A DNA stretch of 64,000 nt from Planctomycetota bacterium (lineage in GTDB: Bacteria > Planctomycetota > UBA1135 > UBA2386). The stretch lies in assembly GCA_016235155.1 (NCBI GenBank), contig JACRLW010000026.1:77771-141770 (forward strand). The letters are read 5' to 3'. Positions 27,425 through 36,031 of the stretch are shown piece by piece (within the stretch, counting starts at the first letter, position 1; each line of letters begins with the position of its first letter). The position numbers were made by a program, and so were the translations under genes. The notes under the pieces are model-generated. The model saw only the letters and a list, made by a program, of their open reading frames with translations, ran no database searches and was not told where the DNA came from.

Positions 27425-28687
27425 GTGTGCCCACGGACTCGCGAGACTCGAGACGACGCTGCGAGCGACGCCCATCCGCTGCGCGGCCGCGAGATCGCCG
27501 TCACCGGGCGCCTGGCGTCGATGACGCGCGCCGAGGCGATCGACGCCATCGCGCGCTGCGGCGCTACCTACACGCCGGCGCCGGATACGACGACCCACGT
27601 GCTCGTCGTCGGTCTGGAGGGCTGGCCGCTGCAACGCGACGGCCGGCCGACGCGCAGCCTCGCGCGTGCCCGTGAACTCGCCGACTCCGGTCACGCGATC
27701 CGCATCGTCGACGAGGCGGCGTTTCTCGTCGAACTCGGCCAGGACGAGCGCGCCGAGGAACTCGGCAGCCTCTACACGCTCGAGCAGCTCGCGCGCGTGC
27801 TGAAGGAACCGCTCGCGCGCCTCCGCGCGTGGATGCGGCGCGGCCTGATCACGCCGGCCCGCGTGGTCGGCCGGCTCTGCTCCTTCGACTTCGCGCAGGT
27901 CGCGAGCGCACGCGCGCTGCAACGCCTGCTCGACGGCGGCGCGAGCCTCGCCGAGATCGAACGCTCGCTGCGGATGCTCGACGGTTGGATGCCCGGCGCC
28001 TCCCGTGCCCTCGTGCAGATCGCGGCGGCGTCGCGCGGCGGCGCCTTGCTCGTGCGCCTCGACGACGGCCGGCTCGTCGAACCGAGCGGACAGATGCACT
28101 TCGCGTTCGCCGACGACGATGCGCGCGAGGTGCTCTCCCACGGCAACTTCGCGCAGCACCGCCGCCCCAAGAGCGCGGAGGAGTGGTTCGACCGCGGCGT
28201 CGCCGCCGAAGCCGAAGCGCGCTGGGAGGAAGCCGCCGACAGCTACCACCAGTCGCTGCTCTTCGGCGGTCCGCGCGCCGAGGTCGCGTTCAACCTCGGC
28301 AACGTCCTCCACGCGCTCGGCCGCGGCGGCGAGGCCGCGCAGCGCTACATGAACGCCGTCGAGATCGACGGCGGTTTCGCGGAGGCCTGGAACAACCTCG
28401 GCAACGCGCTCGCGGAGCTCGGCCGTTTCGAATCGTCGATCCGCGCCTATCGCAAGGCGCTCGCGTTGCTGCCCGACTACGCGGACGCGCACTTCAACCT
28501 CGCCGAGACGCTGCACCAGATCGAACGCTGGGACGAGGCGCGCACGCACTGGTCGCGCTACCTCGCCGGCGCGCCGCACAGCCAGGACCGCGCCTACGTG
28601 CGCTTCCGGCTCGGCGAGTGCGAGGCCGCGCTGCAACGCGCGGGTGAGCGCGACGCGGTTCCACACGACCAGGAGAACGGCGGATGA
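27425..28687 (+). CDS. BRCT, MerR-like and TPR domain protein
   Basis: This is a 420-residue cytoplasmic protein. An N-terminal BRCT domain (about residues 18-100) shows LRGREIAVTGRLASMTRAEA and TTTHVLVVGLEGWPL. A helix-turn-helix-like MerR-type segment follows (SLYTLEQLARVLKEPLARLRAW, then ITPARVVGRLCSFDF). After a middle region with an acidic patch come at least three TPR units (AEEWFDRGVAAEAEARWEEA, AEAWNNLGNALAELGRF, DYADAHFNLAETLHQIERW). GTG 27425 is used because BRCT begins just after it. The TGA overlaps the ATG of the selenoprotein gene (ATGA), so the two are translationally coupled. It is divergent from hutF, with 53 bp between starts. A regulatory role for the selenoprotein is possible but unproven. 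Confidence 0.75.
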   Translation: MCPRTRETRDDAASDAHPLRGREIAVTGRLASMTRAEAIDAIARCGATYTPAPDTTTHVLVVGLEGWPLQRDGRPTRSLARARELADSGHAIRIVDEAAFLVELGQDERAEELGSLYTLEQLARVLKEPLARLRAWMRRGLITPARVVGRLCSFDFAQVASARALQRLLDGGASLAEIERSLRMLDGWMPGASRALVQIAAASRGGALLVRLDDGRLVEPSGQMHFAFADDDAREVLSHGNFAQHRRPKSAEEWFDRGVAAEAEARWEEAADSYHQSLLFGGPRAEVAFNLGNVLHALGRGGEAAQRYMNAVEIDGGFAEAWNNLGNALAELGRFESSIRAYRKALALLPDYADAHFNLAETLHQIERWDEARTHWSRYLAGAPHSQDRAYVRFRLGECEAALQRAGERDAVPHDQENGG

Positions 28688-30786
28688 ACGCGATCGGACG
28701 ATTCGGTTCTTGGCTCACGGCGCTCGTCGCGCTCAGCAGCGTGACCGCGCAACGACCCGGCCAACCAGCGCAACCCGAAGCCTGGCGCTTCATCGCCGAG
28801 CAGCACGACCAGGATCGTGATGGCGTCGTGACCGCCGCCGAGTACGGGCGCGGCGCGGAGGCATTCGCGCGACTCGACCGCGATGGCGACGGCAGGATCA
28901 CCGCCCAGGACTTCGCGCTGCCGATGCGCCGCGCCGCCGCCGGACGCGCGCGCGGTGTCGGCACGCGCGTCGGCGATCCCGCGCCGGACTTCGATCTGCC
29001 GCGACTCGCAAGACAACAGTCCGCGGGCTCCGAGCCGGCGACGAGCGACGCGACGCTTCGCCTCTCGTCGTTCGCCGGCAAGCGCCCCGTCGCGTTGATC
29101 TTCGGCTCCTGGACTTGACCCCCGTTCCGCGCCTCGGCCGGTCGGCTGAGGGAACTGCGACTGCGCAACCTCGGGAAAGTCGAGTTCGTGCTGGTCTACA
29201 TCCGCGAAGCGCACGCGATCGACGGCGCGATGCCGAACCCGCGCGTACCCTTGGTCGAGGATCCGATCGACGACGGCGAGCGCCGCGAGGTCGCAAGCAA
29301 GTGCGTGCAGGGCCTCGGCCTCGACGAATTCACGGCGGTCGTCGACCGCATCGACGACGCGACCAACCGCGCGTACGGCGCCTGGCCCGACCGCCTCTGT
29401 CTCGTCGGCAAGGACGGCCGCATCGCGTACGCGGGACGCCCGGGACCCGCCGGCTTCGCGCCCGACGAACTCGAAGCGGCGATCGCGATCGAACTTGCGC
29501 GCGGCGAAGAAGGCGGCGGGCAAGCCGGCGAACCGAAGACCGACGACCCGGCGGCCCTGCTGCACGAACTCGTCGATCTGGCCGCGCCGAAGGAACGCGC
29601 GGCGAGGGCGAAGGAGCTCGCGGCGCTGCCGATCGATGTCGACACGTGGATCGGCGCGATGCGCGCATTCGCGCCTCTTGTCGCGGCGAGCCCCGGCCGT
29701 GCGCGCCCGACGGTGCCGCTCTGGAACGGCGAGGCGATGGAGGACACGGAGCTGTGGATCCTCGCGCCGGAGACGATCGACCCGCAGCAGCCGCTCGCGT
29801 TGATCCTGCAAGCGCACGGCACCGGCGCGTCGGGCGAGGGGCAACCGGAGATCTGGCGCGAGGTCGCGCGCGCGTGGCCGGCTGTGATCGTCGCGCCGTC
29901 GGAGTCGGGCGCGAACGACGGCTACCGCTATTCCGACCGCGAGCGCGAACTCACCCTGTCGGCGATGCGCTGGGCGCGCCGGCAATGGCGCGTCGATCCC
30001 GACCGCATCGTGCTGTCGGGCATCAGCCGCGGCGGTCACCTCACCTGGGACCTCGCCTCGCGCCGTCCGGATCGTTTCGCTGCGCTCGCGCCGATGATCG
30101 GCGGCCCGCGCCGCAATCCCGGGCAGGCGCAGAACAACCTGCGTTACGTCGAGAACCTCGCGCCGATCCCGATCCGCGATCTACAGGGCGCCCAGGACGA
30201 CCCGCGCCTCGTGGCCAACCTGCGCATCGCCTTCCAGCGATTGCGCGACGCCGGCGCGCGCGACGCGAAGCTCATCGAGTTCGAGGCGCTGGGTCACGGC
30301 TTCGAGTTCGGCGCCGTCGACTGGGTCGAGTGGTTGAGCGGCGTGCGCCGGGACCCGCGTCCCGAGCGCGTCGTGCTCCGCGCCGCGCGCGCCGGCGAGG
30401 GTCGCTCTTCCTGGTGCGAGATCCTCGCCTACGACACGAGCAAGGTCCGCGAGGAGCCGGCCTTGAGCTTCCCCGCCGCGGAATGGGAGCCGCTCGACGA
30501 GACGGCGAGGCGCGCGAAGGTCCAGCGCCTCCTCGACGACTGCACCGCGCGGCTGGATGCACGATGGGAAGCGCCGGGGCGCATCCGCATCGACACGCTG
30601 CTCGTCAAGAAGCTCCGCCTGCTCCTCGACGACGCGATGTGCGACGAGAAGGGCCAGGTCGTCGTCGTCTGGAACGGCAAGGAGTACCGCCGCACGCCGC
30701 GCCGTGATGCCCAGGTGCTGCTGGCCGAGTTCGCCGAGCGCTTCGATCCGGGCTTCCTGCCCCTGCGGTCCGTTGTGTTGCCCTGA
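28684..30786 (+). CDS. Selenoprotein: EF-hand, deiodinase-like and hydrolase domains
   Basis: The frame from ATG 28684 to the TGA ending at 30786 is continuous except for a TGA at 29116-29118. That TGA lies in FGSWT-TGA-PPFR, the deiodinase active-site motif in which selenocysteine (residue 145) is the catalytic residue, so it is read as Sec. Order: signal peptide (1-23), two EF-hands (DQDRDGVVTAAE, DRDGDGRITAQD), a thioredoxin-fold deiodinase-like domain (VALIFGSWT-Sec-PPFR, VEFVLVYIREAHAIDG, AYGAWPDRLCLVGKDGRIAY), then an alpha/beta hydrolase with nucleophile motif LSGISRGGH (Ser about 448) and GHGFEFG. Total 700 residues. A bacterial SECIS hairpin sits 14 nt after the TGA. Deiodinase-like bacterial proteins are likely redox or peroxide enzymes; iodine chemistry is not implied. 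ATG overlaps the upstream stop (ATGA). Confidence 0.85.
29132..29151 (+). promoter_or_regulatory. Bacterial SECIS element
   Basis: Starting 14 nt after the in-frame TGA (29116-29118), CCTCGGCC pairs with GGCTGAGG to give an 8-bp stem (one G-U) closed by the tetraloop GGTC. Bacterial SECIS hairpins lie just 3' of the Sec UGA inside the coding region and carry conserved G residues in the apical loop; the E. coli fdhF loop contains GGUC. Here the loop is 22-25 nt after the TGA, within the accepted spacing. SelB would bind it to insert Sec. Confidence 0.8.
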
Positions 30787-30795
30787 GGCTCTCGT

Positions 30796-32442
30796 TCAGC
30801 GCCGCGCCTCGAACTCGTCGCCCGGGGTCCAGCGCGGGGCTTCGTCGGCGTCGGCGCAGCGCAGCAGGCATTCGAGCACCAAGCGCAAGTCCATCACCGC
30901 GCCGTCGAGGTTCCAGCGCGGGTCGATCTCGTCGCTCGGTTGGTGGTAATGGACGGTCGTGTAGGAGGCCTTCAAGCGCTGGCGGCCCTCGCGGTTCTCG
31001 AGGAAGTCGCCGCCGGTCTTGAAGTAGGCGGACGGCACGCCGACCTGGGCGAAGGAGAAGTGGTCGGAGCGATAGAACAATCCGAGTTCGGGCTGCTTGT
31101 CGGCTTCGATGCGGCGGCCGCGGCGCTTCGCGACGGTCTCGGCCAATGCGGTCAGGTCGCTCTTGCCGTAGCCGATGAGTTCGAGGTCCTCGCAGGGGCC
31201 CCAGATGTTCATGCCGTCGAGGTTGAAGTTCGCGGCGATGGCCTTCTGCGGGACGGTCGGCGATTGCGCGAACCACTTCGAGCCGAGCAATCCGGACTCC
31301 TCGCCGGTGACGAAGACGACCAGCACCGAGCGGCGCGGCGCGACGTCGAGTCCGCCGAGCACGCGCGCGAGCTCGAGCGCGGCGCCGCAGCCGGACGCAT
31401 TGTCGACCGCGCCGTTGTACAGGTCGTCGCCGTTGCGCTCGCGGCCGCGGCCGAGGTGATCGAAGTGCGCGGTGACCACGACGTACTCGTCGCGCAGCTT
31501 CGCGTCGCTGCCCCGCAGCACGCCGACGACGTTGCCCGAGCGGATCTCGCGCACCGCGTTCTCCGTGGCGAGGTCCACGCTCACGCCCAGGTCGACCGGC
31601 TCGAACTCGCGGGTCTCGGCCCGCGCGCGCAGGGCATCGAGGTCGTGGCCGCCGAGTTGGGCGAGCCGCCGCGCCGCGTCCTCGCTGCACCACGACTGGA
31701 TCGCCAGCGACGGCACGCCCTCGACCGCCGGCAATGCGAAGTGCTCGCTGCCCTGGCCGGCCTGGATCACCTGGAACGGGTAACCCGCCGACGGCGTGGT
31801 GTGGATGACGATCGCACCGACCGCGCCGCGCCGCGCCGCCTCCTCGTACTTGTAGGACCAGCGGCCGTAATAGAGACGCCGCTTGCCGGCGAAGAGCTCG
31901 GGGTCGCTCTCCGGGTCGTTGTTCATCACCAGCACGACCTTGCCGCGCACGTCGGCGCCCTTCCAATCGTCCCAGCGCTGCTCCGGAGCGGTGATGCCGT
32001 ATCCGACGAACACCAATCCCGCACCCTTCCATTCCGACCGCGCCTCGGCGCGACCGGCCTGGCACGTGTAATCGTCCGGTGCGGTCAATGCGAACGCCGC
32101 GCCGTCGCCCCCGGTCGCGGTGAGCGGCACGACGACCTTCGCAGTCACGCCGGTGATCGGCACCGGCTGGTTCCAGGTCCCGTCCGCTGCGCCCGGCGCG
32201 AAGCCCGCGCTCTCGAGGCGGGTCGCGATGTAGAGCCGCGCGAGCGCGTCGCCGCGCGAGCCGGGGCTGCGTCCCTCCAGCAGGTCGTCGGCGAGGAAGC
32301 GGATCGACGCGCGGAGTCCGGCGAGCTCGATGCGGCGGTCGAGGACGTCCCAGTCGCGGTCGACGGACCCGGAGGACGGCGATTGCGCGGCGAGGGGAGC
32401 GGCGAGCGCGACGGCGAGCGCGGCGATGGGTAGGCGGATCAT
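30796..32442 (-). CDS. Secreted M28-family metallopeptidase
   Basis: The protein has 548 residues and a signal peptide ending APLAAQ. A PA domain is inserted between residues about 140-290 (GLVFVGYGITAPEQRWDDW, GKVVLVMNND, GAVGAIVIHTT). The M28 zinc residues are visible in order: VVVTAHFDHLGRG (His, Asp), YNGAVDNASGC (Asp), FVTGEESGLLGSKWF (catalytic and zinc Glu), NFNLDGMNIWG (Asp), TVHYHQPSDE (His). It is predicted to be an aminopeptidase that trims peptides in the periplasm or outside. It converges on the selenoprotein gene (9 bp gap) and diverges from the LysM gene (91 bp). The ATG at 32442 is chosen because it opens the signal peptide. Confidence 0.88.
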   Translation of the reverse strand: MIRLPIAALAVALAAPLAAQSPSSGSVDRDWDVLDRRIELAGLRASIRFLADDLLEGRSPGSRGDALARLYIATRLESAGFAPGAADGTWNQPVPITGVTAKVVVPLTATGGDGAAFALTAPDDYTCQAGRAEARSEWKGAGLVFVGYGITAPEQRWDDWKGADVRGKVVLVMNNDPESDPELFAGKRRLYYGRWSYKYEEAARRGAVGAIVIHTTPSAGYPFQVIQAGQGSEHFALPAVEGVPSLAIQSWCSEDAARRLAQLGGHDLDALRARAETREFEPVDLGVSVDLATENAVREIRSGNVVGVLRGSDAKLRDEYVVVTAHFDHLGRGRERNGDDLYNGAVDNASGCGAALELARVLGGLDVAPRRSVLVVFVTGEESGLLGSKWFAQSPTVPQKAIAANFNLDGMNIWGPCEDLELIGYGKSDLTALAETVAKRRGRRIEADKQPELGLFYRSDHFSFAQVGVPSAYFKTGGDFLENREGRQRLKASYTTVHYHQPSDEIDPRWNLDGAVMDLRLVLECLLRCADADEAPRWTPGDEFEARR

Positions 32443-32533
32443 GCGCGCATGTTCCCGTCCTCGCGCCCGCGGCGCGATGCCAGGGTCGGAACCGCGCAAG
32501 GAACACACGGTCGTGCGATCATCCGCACCCGTC

Positions 32534-33475
32534 ATGACCGCTGTCGCGCCGACCGTCCTGCTCCTCGCCCTGATCGCCGTTCCCGACATCGTCCCCGAGG
32601 GAAGCAAACTGATCCGCGCCGAGGTCCGCTTCGAACTCGGCATGCTCGCCCGGGTCGCGTGCGTCGCTCATGTCGTCGCCGAGGGCGAAACGCTCCGCTC
32701 GATCGCGACGGCGCGCCTCGGCTCCGCCGCGCGTCATGCTGAGATCGCCGCGCTCCAGCCGAGTGTCGATCCCGAGCGCCTCACGATCGGGCAGAACCTA
32801 TGGCTCCCGCCGCGCGATCCGTTGCCCAAAGACCAGGAGCCCGTCGCGGCCGAGGCCGCAGCCGATCCCGGCTGCTGGCGTCGGCGCTGCCGCGCCGACC
32901 AGAAGGCCTCGGCCGCTTTACCAGCCGGGGTCCTTCGCCTCCGAATCCTCGCGCCGCGCGAGGATTCTCCGGACTACGGACCCATGTTCGTCTACGCCGA
33001 CACGGGCCACCCCGCCGGTGTCGCCCCGGAGCCGCTGTCGGCCGACGGACTCCTGGTCTGCCAGGCCCAGTCGAATCGGCCGACGTTGTGGGTCGTCACG
33101 CGAAGCGCGCGTGAGGCGTTCGAGGCCGCGCTCGTGCAGGGACCCCTCGCGCGGCCACAGCTCGAGCCGATGCTCGCGGCGCGAACCGTGCGCGAACTCG
33201 TCGGACCGCGCGTGCAACGACTCGTGCCGCGCTCGACTCCGGTTGCGCGGCGCGAGGTCGTCCTCCGCGTCGTCGACGAATCCAAGGGACGGCTGGCGCT
33301 CGCCGTCGTCGGAAGCCGCAGCTTCGACGCCGAGAACCGTGAGATCGACGACGTCAAGGCCGAGAAGGAACGCAAGCAGGAGACCGTCTTGCTGCTGCTG
33401 CTCGGTTGCGGCGGCGCCCTCGGCCTCTGCTTCGCGGGCGCGCGCCGGCGCCACGCCGTCGTGGTCCCAGCCTGA
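32534..33475 (+). CDS. LysM-domain protein carrying a structured-repeat insertion
   Basis: The protein has 313 residues. It begins with an N-terminal hydrophobic segment (APTVLLLALIAVPDIV), then a LysM domain, residues about 43-95 (HVVAEGETLRSIATARLG, PERLTIGQNLWLPP), which binds glycan or peptidoglycan. A C-terminal helix TVLLLLLGCGGALGLCFAG (about residue 288) is followed by basic residues, so it may anchor in the membrane. Residues about 105-130 (AAADPGCWRRRCRADQ and the following A/L/P residues) are encoded by copy 1 of the 70-bp structured repeat and look like an in-frame insertion into a linker. The stop is 10 bp before qor. ATG 32534 follows the divergent M28 gene. Confidence 0.75.
   Translation: MTAVAPTVLLLALIAVPDIVPEGSKLIRAEVRFELGMLARVACVAHVVAEGETLRSIATARLGSAARHAEIAALQPSVDPERLTIGQNLWLPPRDPLPKDQEPVAAEAAADPGCWRRRCRADQKASAALPAGVLRLRILAPREDSPDYGPMFVYADTGHPAGVAPEPLSADGLLVCQAQSNRPTLWVVTRSAREAFEAALVQGPLARPQLEPMLAARTVRELVGPRVQRLVPRSTPVARREVVLRVVDESKGRLALAVVGSRSFDAENREIDDVKAEKERKQETVLLLLLGCGGALGLCFAGARRRHAVVVPA
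32846..32916 (+). repeat. Three-way-junction repeat, copy 1
   Basis: GCGGCCGAGGCC (32846-32857) pairs perfectly with GGCCTCGGCCGC (32905-32916). Inside are hairpin A (GCAGCCG, loop ATCC, CGGCTGC; 32858-32875) and hairpin B (GTCGGCGC, loop TGCC, GCGCCGAC; 32880-32899), separated by short linkers. The copy lies within the LysM protein coding sequence without breaking its frame. Confidence 0.85.
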
Positions 33476-33485
33476 GGGCCCGCCG

Positions 33486-34475
33486 ATGTCGCTCCCCACC
33501 ACCACGACGGCGATCCGCTTCGCGCGCACCGGCGGACCCGAGGTTCTCGAGTGCCTCGAGATCCCGCTCGCGGCGCCACGCCCCGGCGAGGCCCTGCTGC
33601 GCAACACGGCGATCGGCGTCAACTTCATCGAGGTCTATCACCGCAGCGGGACCTACCCGGTGCCGCTGCCCGCGCTGCTCGGCAACGAAGCGGCGAGCGT
33701 GGTCGAGGCGGTCGGCGAGGGCGTCCGCGACGTGAAGCCCGGCGATCGCGTGGTCACCTGCTCGGGTCCGCGCGGCGCGTATGCGCGGTTCCGCGTCGTG
33801 CCCGCCGACCGGCTCGTCCCGCTACCGCGCGAGATCGACGACGAGACCGCGGCTGCCGCGATGCTCAAGGGCATGACCGTCGAGTACCTGATCCGCCGCA
33901 GCTTCCCTGTGCGACGCGGCCAAACGGTGCTCCTCCACGCGGCGGCGGGCGGCGTCGGCCTCATCGCCTGCCAGTGGCTGAAGGCACTCGGCGCGACGGT
34001 GATCGGCACGGTCGGCAGCGAGGAGAAGGCCGCTCTCGCGCGGGCGCACGGCTGCAATCACGCGATCGTGTATTCGCGCGACGACTTCGTCGGCGCGGTG
34101 CGCGAGCTGACCGGCGGAGCGGGCGTGCCGGTGGTCTTCGACTCGGTCGGGCGGAGCACCTTCCTGCGCTCGCTCGATTGCCTCACGCCGCGCGGCACGC
34201 TCGTGCTGTTCGGCAACGCGTCGGGCAAGCCGGAGCCCTTCGATCCGATGTTGTTGTCGAGCAAGGGCTCCTTGTTCCTCACGCGCCCCTCGCTCCACGA
34301 CTACGTCCACGATCGAACCGAGATGCTCGCAGCGGCGGCGGCGTTGTTCGACGTCTTGCGCACCGGCGCGGTGAAGGTCCGCCCGAGCCGAAGCTTCCCC
34401 CTGGCACGCGCGGCCGATGCACACCGCGCCATCGAGAGCCGAGCGACGACCGGCTCGACGATCTTGATCCCTTGA
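33486..34475 (+). CDS. qor: NADPH:quinone oxidoreductase, MDR family
   Basis: This 329-residue protein starts at ATG 33486, with GAGGG just upstream, 10 bp after the LysM stop. It is a zinc-independent medium-chain reductase of the QOR type: AIRFARTGGPEVLE, GVNFIEVYHRSGTYPVPLPA, the NADPH-binding VLLHAAAGGVGLIACQWLKALG (GGVG loop), GATVIGTVGSEEKAALA and VFDSVGRSTFLRSL. QOR enzymes reduce quinones with NADPH and protect against electrophiles. It is in the same orientation as the three small membrane-protein genes that follow; a shared transcript is possible. Confidence 0.9.
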   Translation: MSLPTTTTAIRFARTGGPEVLECLEIPLAAPRPGEALLRNTAIGVNFIEVYHRSGTYPVPLPALLGNEAASVVEAVGEGVRDVKPGDRVVTCSGPRGAYARFRVVPADRLVPLPREIDDETAAAAMLKGMTVEYLIRRSFPVRRGQTVLLHAAAGGVGLIACQWLKALGATVIGTVGSEEKAALARAHGCNHAIVYSRDDFVGAVRELTGGAGVPVVFDSVGRSTFLRSLDCLTPRGTLVLFGNASGKPEPFDPMLLSSKGSLFLTRPSLHDYVHDRTEMLAAAAALFDVLRTGAVKVRPSRSFPLARAADAHRAIESRATTGSTILIP

Positions 34476-34508
34476 CCCCACCTGGCCCGGACCAGTCCTC
34501 GACACCTC

Positions 34509-34652
34509 ATGCCCGTGCTCTCCGACATCGCGCCGGACCCCGTCCCGGCAGCCGATCCCGTGGTCTTGGTCGCGATCGCGCTCGCCGCTCTCGCGCTGAT
34601 CGCCTTCGTATGGACTCGGCGCCGCGCTCGCCGGCCCCCGCCACAGCCGTGA
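34509..34652 (+). CDS. Short single-helix membrane protein
   Basis: ATG 34509 gives 47 residues: an acidic, Pro-rich N-terminus (MPVLSDIAPDPVPAADP), one strong membrane helix (VVLVAIALAALALIAFVW), and an Arg-rich then Pro-rich tail ending RRPPPQP. This predicts N-out, C-in topology. The stop overlaps the GTG start of the next gene (GTGA at 34649-34652), which supports it as a translated gene and suggests coupling to the polytopic protein. It follows qor by 33 bp. The size and composition resemble small subunits or assembly factors of membrane complexes, but I cannot name it. Confidence 0.6.
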   Translation: MPVLSDIAPDPVPAADPVVLVAIALAALALIAFVWTRRRARRPPPQP

Positions 34653-35599
34653 CCGGTCGCGTCGCGATCGCGGCCCTGTGCGTGGCGGCGATCGCCTTCG
34701 CCGCCGTCAGCGCCCCGCTCGAGGTCTACGTCGTATCTCTCGCGCTGTTCGGGCTGCCGCACGTGGCGACCGAGCTGCGCTACGTCGACGAGCGATTCGG
34801 CGCGCGAATGGGGACGCGGCTCGCGCGACGGCTCGCAATCCCCCTGCTCGGCATCGCGCTCGTGCGTGCGCTCGCGATCGCCGGGGTCGGCGATGCGACG
34901 ACGCGCGCCGCCGTCGAGTGGACGCTCGGCGCCGCGTCGATCGCGGTCGTGTTGCCACTCCTCGCATCCCGCGGCTCGACCCCCGCGGTGCTCGGCGCGC
35001 TGGCGTTGCTGGTCGCCGTCCTCGCCGTGCTCACCGATCCGTTCGCGGCGCTGGTGCTGTTCGCCCTCGCGCACAACCTCACGCCGTTGGGCTTCCTGGC
35101 GGAGCGGCTCGACGGACCGTCGCGCCGGCGAGCGATGCTCGTCGGCGCTGTCGTCTTCCTCGCGATCCCGGCGGTGATCGTCTGCGGAGTCGCATCACCA
35201 GGACTCCCGTCTGATCGCGCGGACGCACTCGCCGCACAGCTCGCGAGCTTCGTCCCGATCGCGTGGCACGAGCACGGCTTCGCCTTCGATCTGTTCCGCG
35301 CCGGCGCCTTCCTCCAGTGCCTGCACTACGCGATCGTGATCCTCGTGCTGCCGCGGCTCGGAGGCGGAGGAGAAGCGTCAGGTGCATGCTGCCCGTGGCC
35401 CGTGCCGAAGCGCTTCGTCGCGTGGATCGGCGCGAGCGCGGCGCTGTTCGCCGTCGGCTACGTCTTGTCGTTCACCGGCACGCGCGCCACCTACGGGGTC
35501 GTCGCGGCGATCCACGCCTGGCTCGAGATCCCCGTGCTCCTCGTCGCATGCGCGGTCGCACCGCGGACCGTGCCGACGCTCGCCGGAGCCCGCGCGTGA
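34649..35599 (+). CDS. Polytopic membrane protein with GLPH motif
   Basis: The protein has 316 residues and about eight to nine membrane helices. Near the N-terminus is FGLPHVATELRYVDERFG, and a second conserved pair of His lies in VPIAWHEHGFAFDLF and LQCLHYAIVILVLPRLG. His residues at such positions in a multi-helix protein suggest a membrane-bound metal centre, loosely like the Brp/Blh carotene-cleaving group, which also has GLPH. The resemblance is motif-level only. GTG 34649 overlaps the previous stop, and the TGA overlaps the next GTG (35596), so three genes are coupled. Confidence 0.65.
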   Translation: MTGRVAIAALCVAAIAFAAVSAPLEVYVVSLALFGLPHVATELRYVDERFGARMGTRLARRLAIPLLGIALVRALAIAGVGDATTRAAVEWTLGAASIAVVLPLLASRGSTPAVLGALALLVAVLAVLTDPFAALVLFALAHNLTPLGFLAERLDGPSRRRAMLVGAVVFLAIPAVIVCGVASPGLPSDRADALAAQLASFVPIAWHEHGFAFDLFRAGAFLQCLHYAIVILVLPRLGGGGEASGACCPWPVPKRFVAWIGASAALFAVGYVLSFTGTRATYGVVAAIHAWLEIPVLLVACAVAPRTVPTLAGARA

Positions 35600-35901
35600 G
35601 CGAGTGGTTGCGTCTGTTCGTCCTCACGGTCACGGTCGAAGTGCCGCTCGCCATCGCGCTGGCGCCGCAAGCTTTCAAGCGGCGCATCGCGCTCGACGCC
35701 CTGCTCGCCAACCTCATGACGCATCCTGCGGCATGGTTCGTGATCGGCCATGGCATGCTCGGTTGGTGGCCGACCGAGTGCGCAGTCACGATCGCGGAGG
35801 CCTTCGTCTTCCGCGCGGTCACCGGCTTGACGTGGCCGCGCGCGACCGTCCTCGCGGTGGCTGCCAACGGCGTGACCGCGGCCTTGTCGTTCGCCGTATG
35901 A
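35596..35901 (+). CDS. Small four-helix membrane protein
   Basis: The protein has 101 residues starting at GTG 35596, which overlaps the previous TGA (GTGA). Three or four membrane helices are visible: EWLRLFVLTVTVEVPLAIAL, LMTHPAAWFVIGHGMLGW, CAVTIAEAFVFRAVTG and ATVLAVAANGVTAALSFAV. A conserved-looking THP and Glu residues within helices (EVPLA, AEAFVF) hint at function within the bilayer. Its place at the end of a tightly overlapped three-gene unit suggests a partner of the GLPH protein. The family is not recognised by name. Confidence 0.6.
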   Translation: MSEWLRLFVLTVTVEVPLAIALAPQAFKRRIALDALLANLMTHPAAWFVIGHGMLGWWPTECAVTIAEAFVFRAVTGLTWPRATVLAVAANGVTAALSFAV

Positions 35902-36031
35902 GAACGGTGCTTGCGCCGCAGCGTGACGAAAGCATGCAAGTCCGCGACGACTCCGCGCGGATTCGAAAGGTAGCCTCCTGCGCGACCCACCCGCGTGCCG
36001 CATGGTGCCGCACCGGACAAGGCCTACGTCG

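Noticed and set aside
29116-29118. TGA at the end of a short gene, giving two separate proteins
   Set aside because: The downstream frame continues the deiodinase family exactly, in the same frame, with a SECIS hairpin; a Sec codon explains it better than termination.
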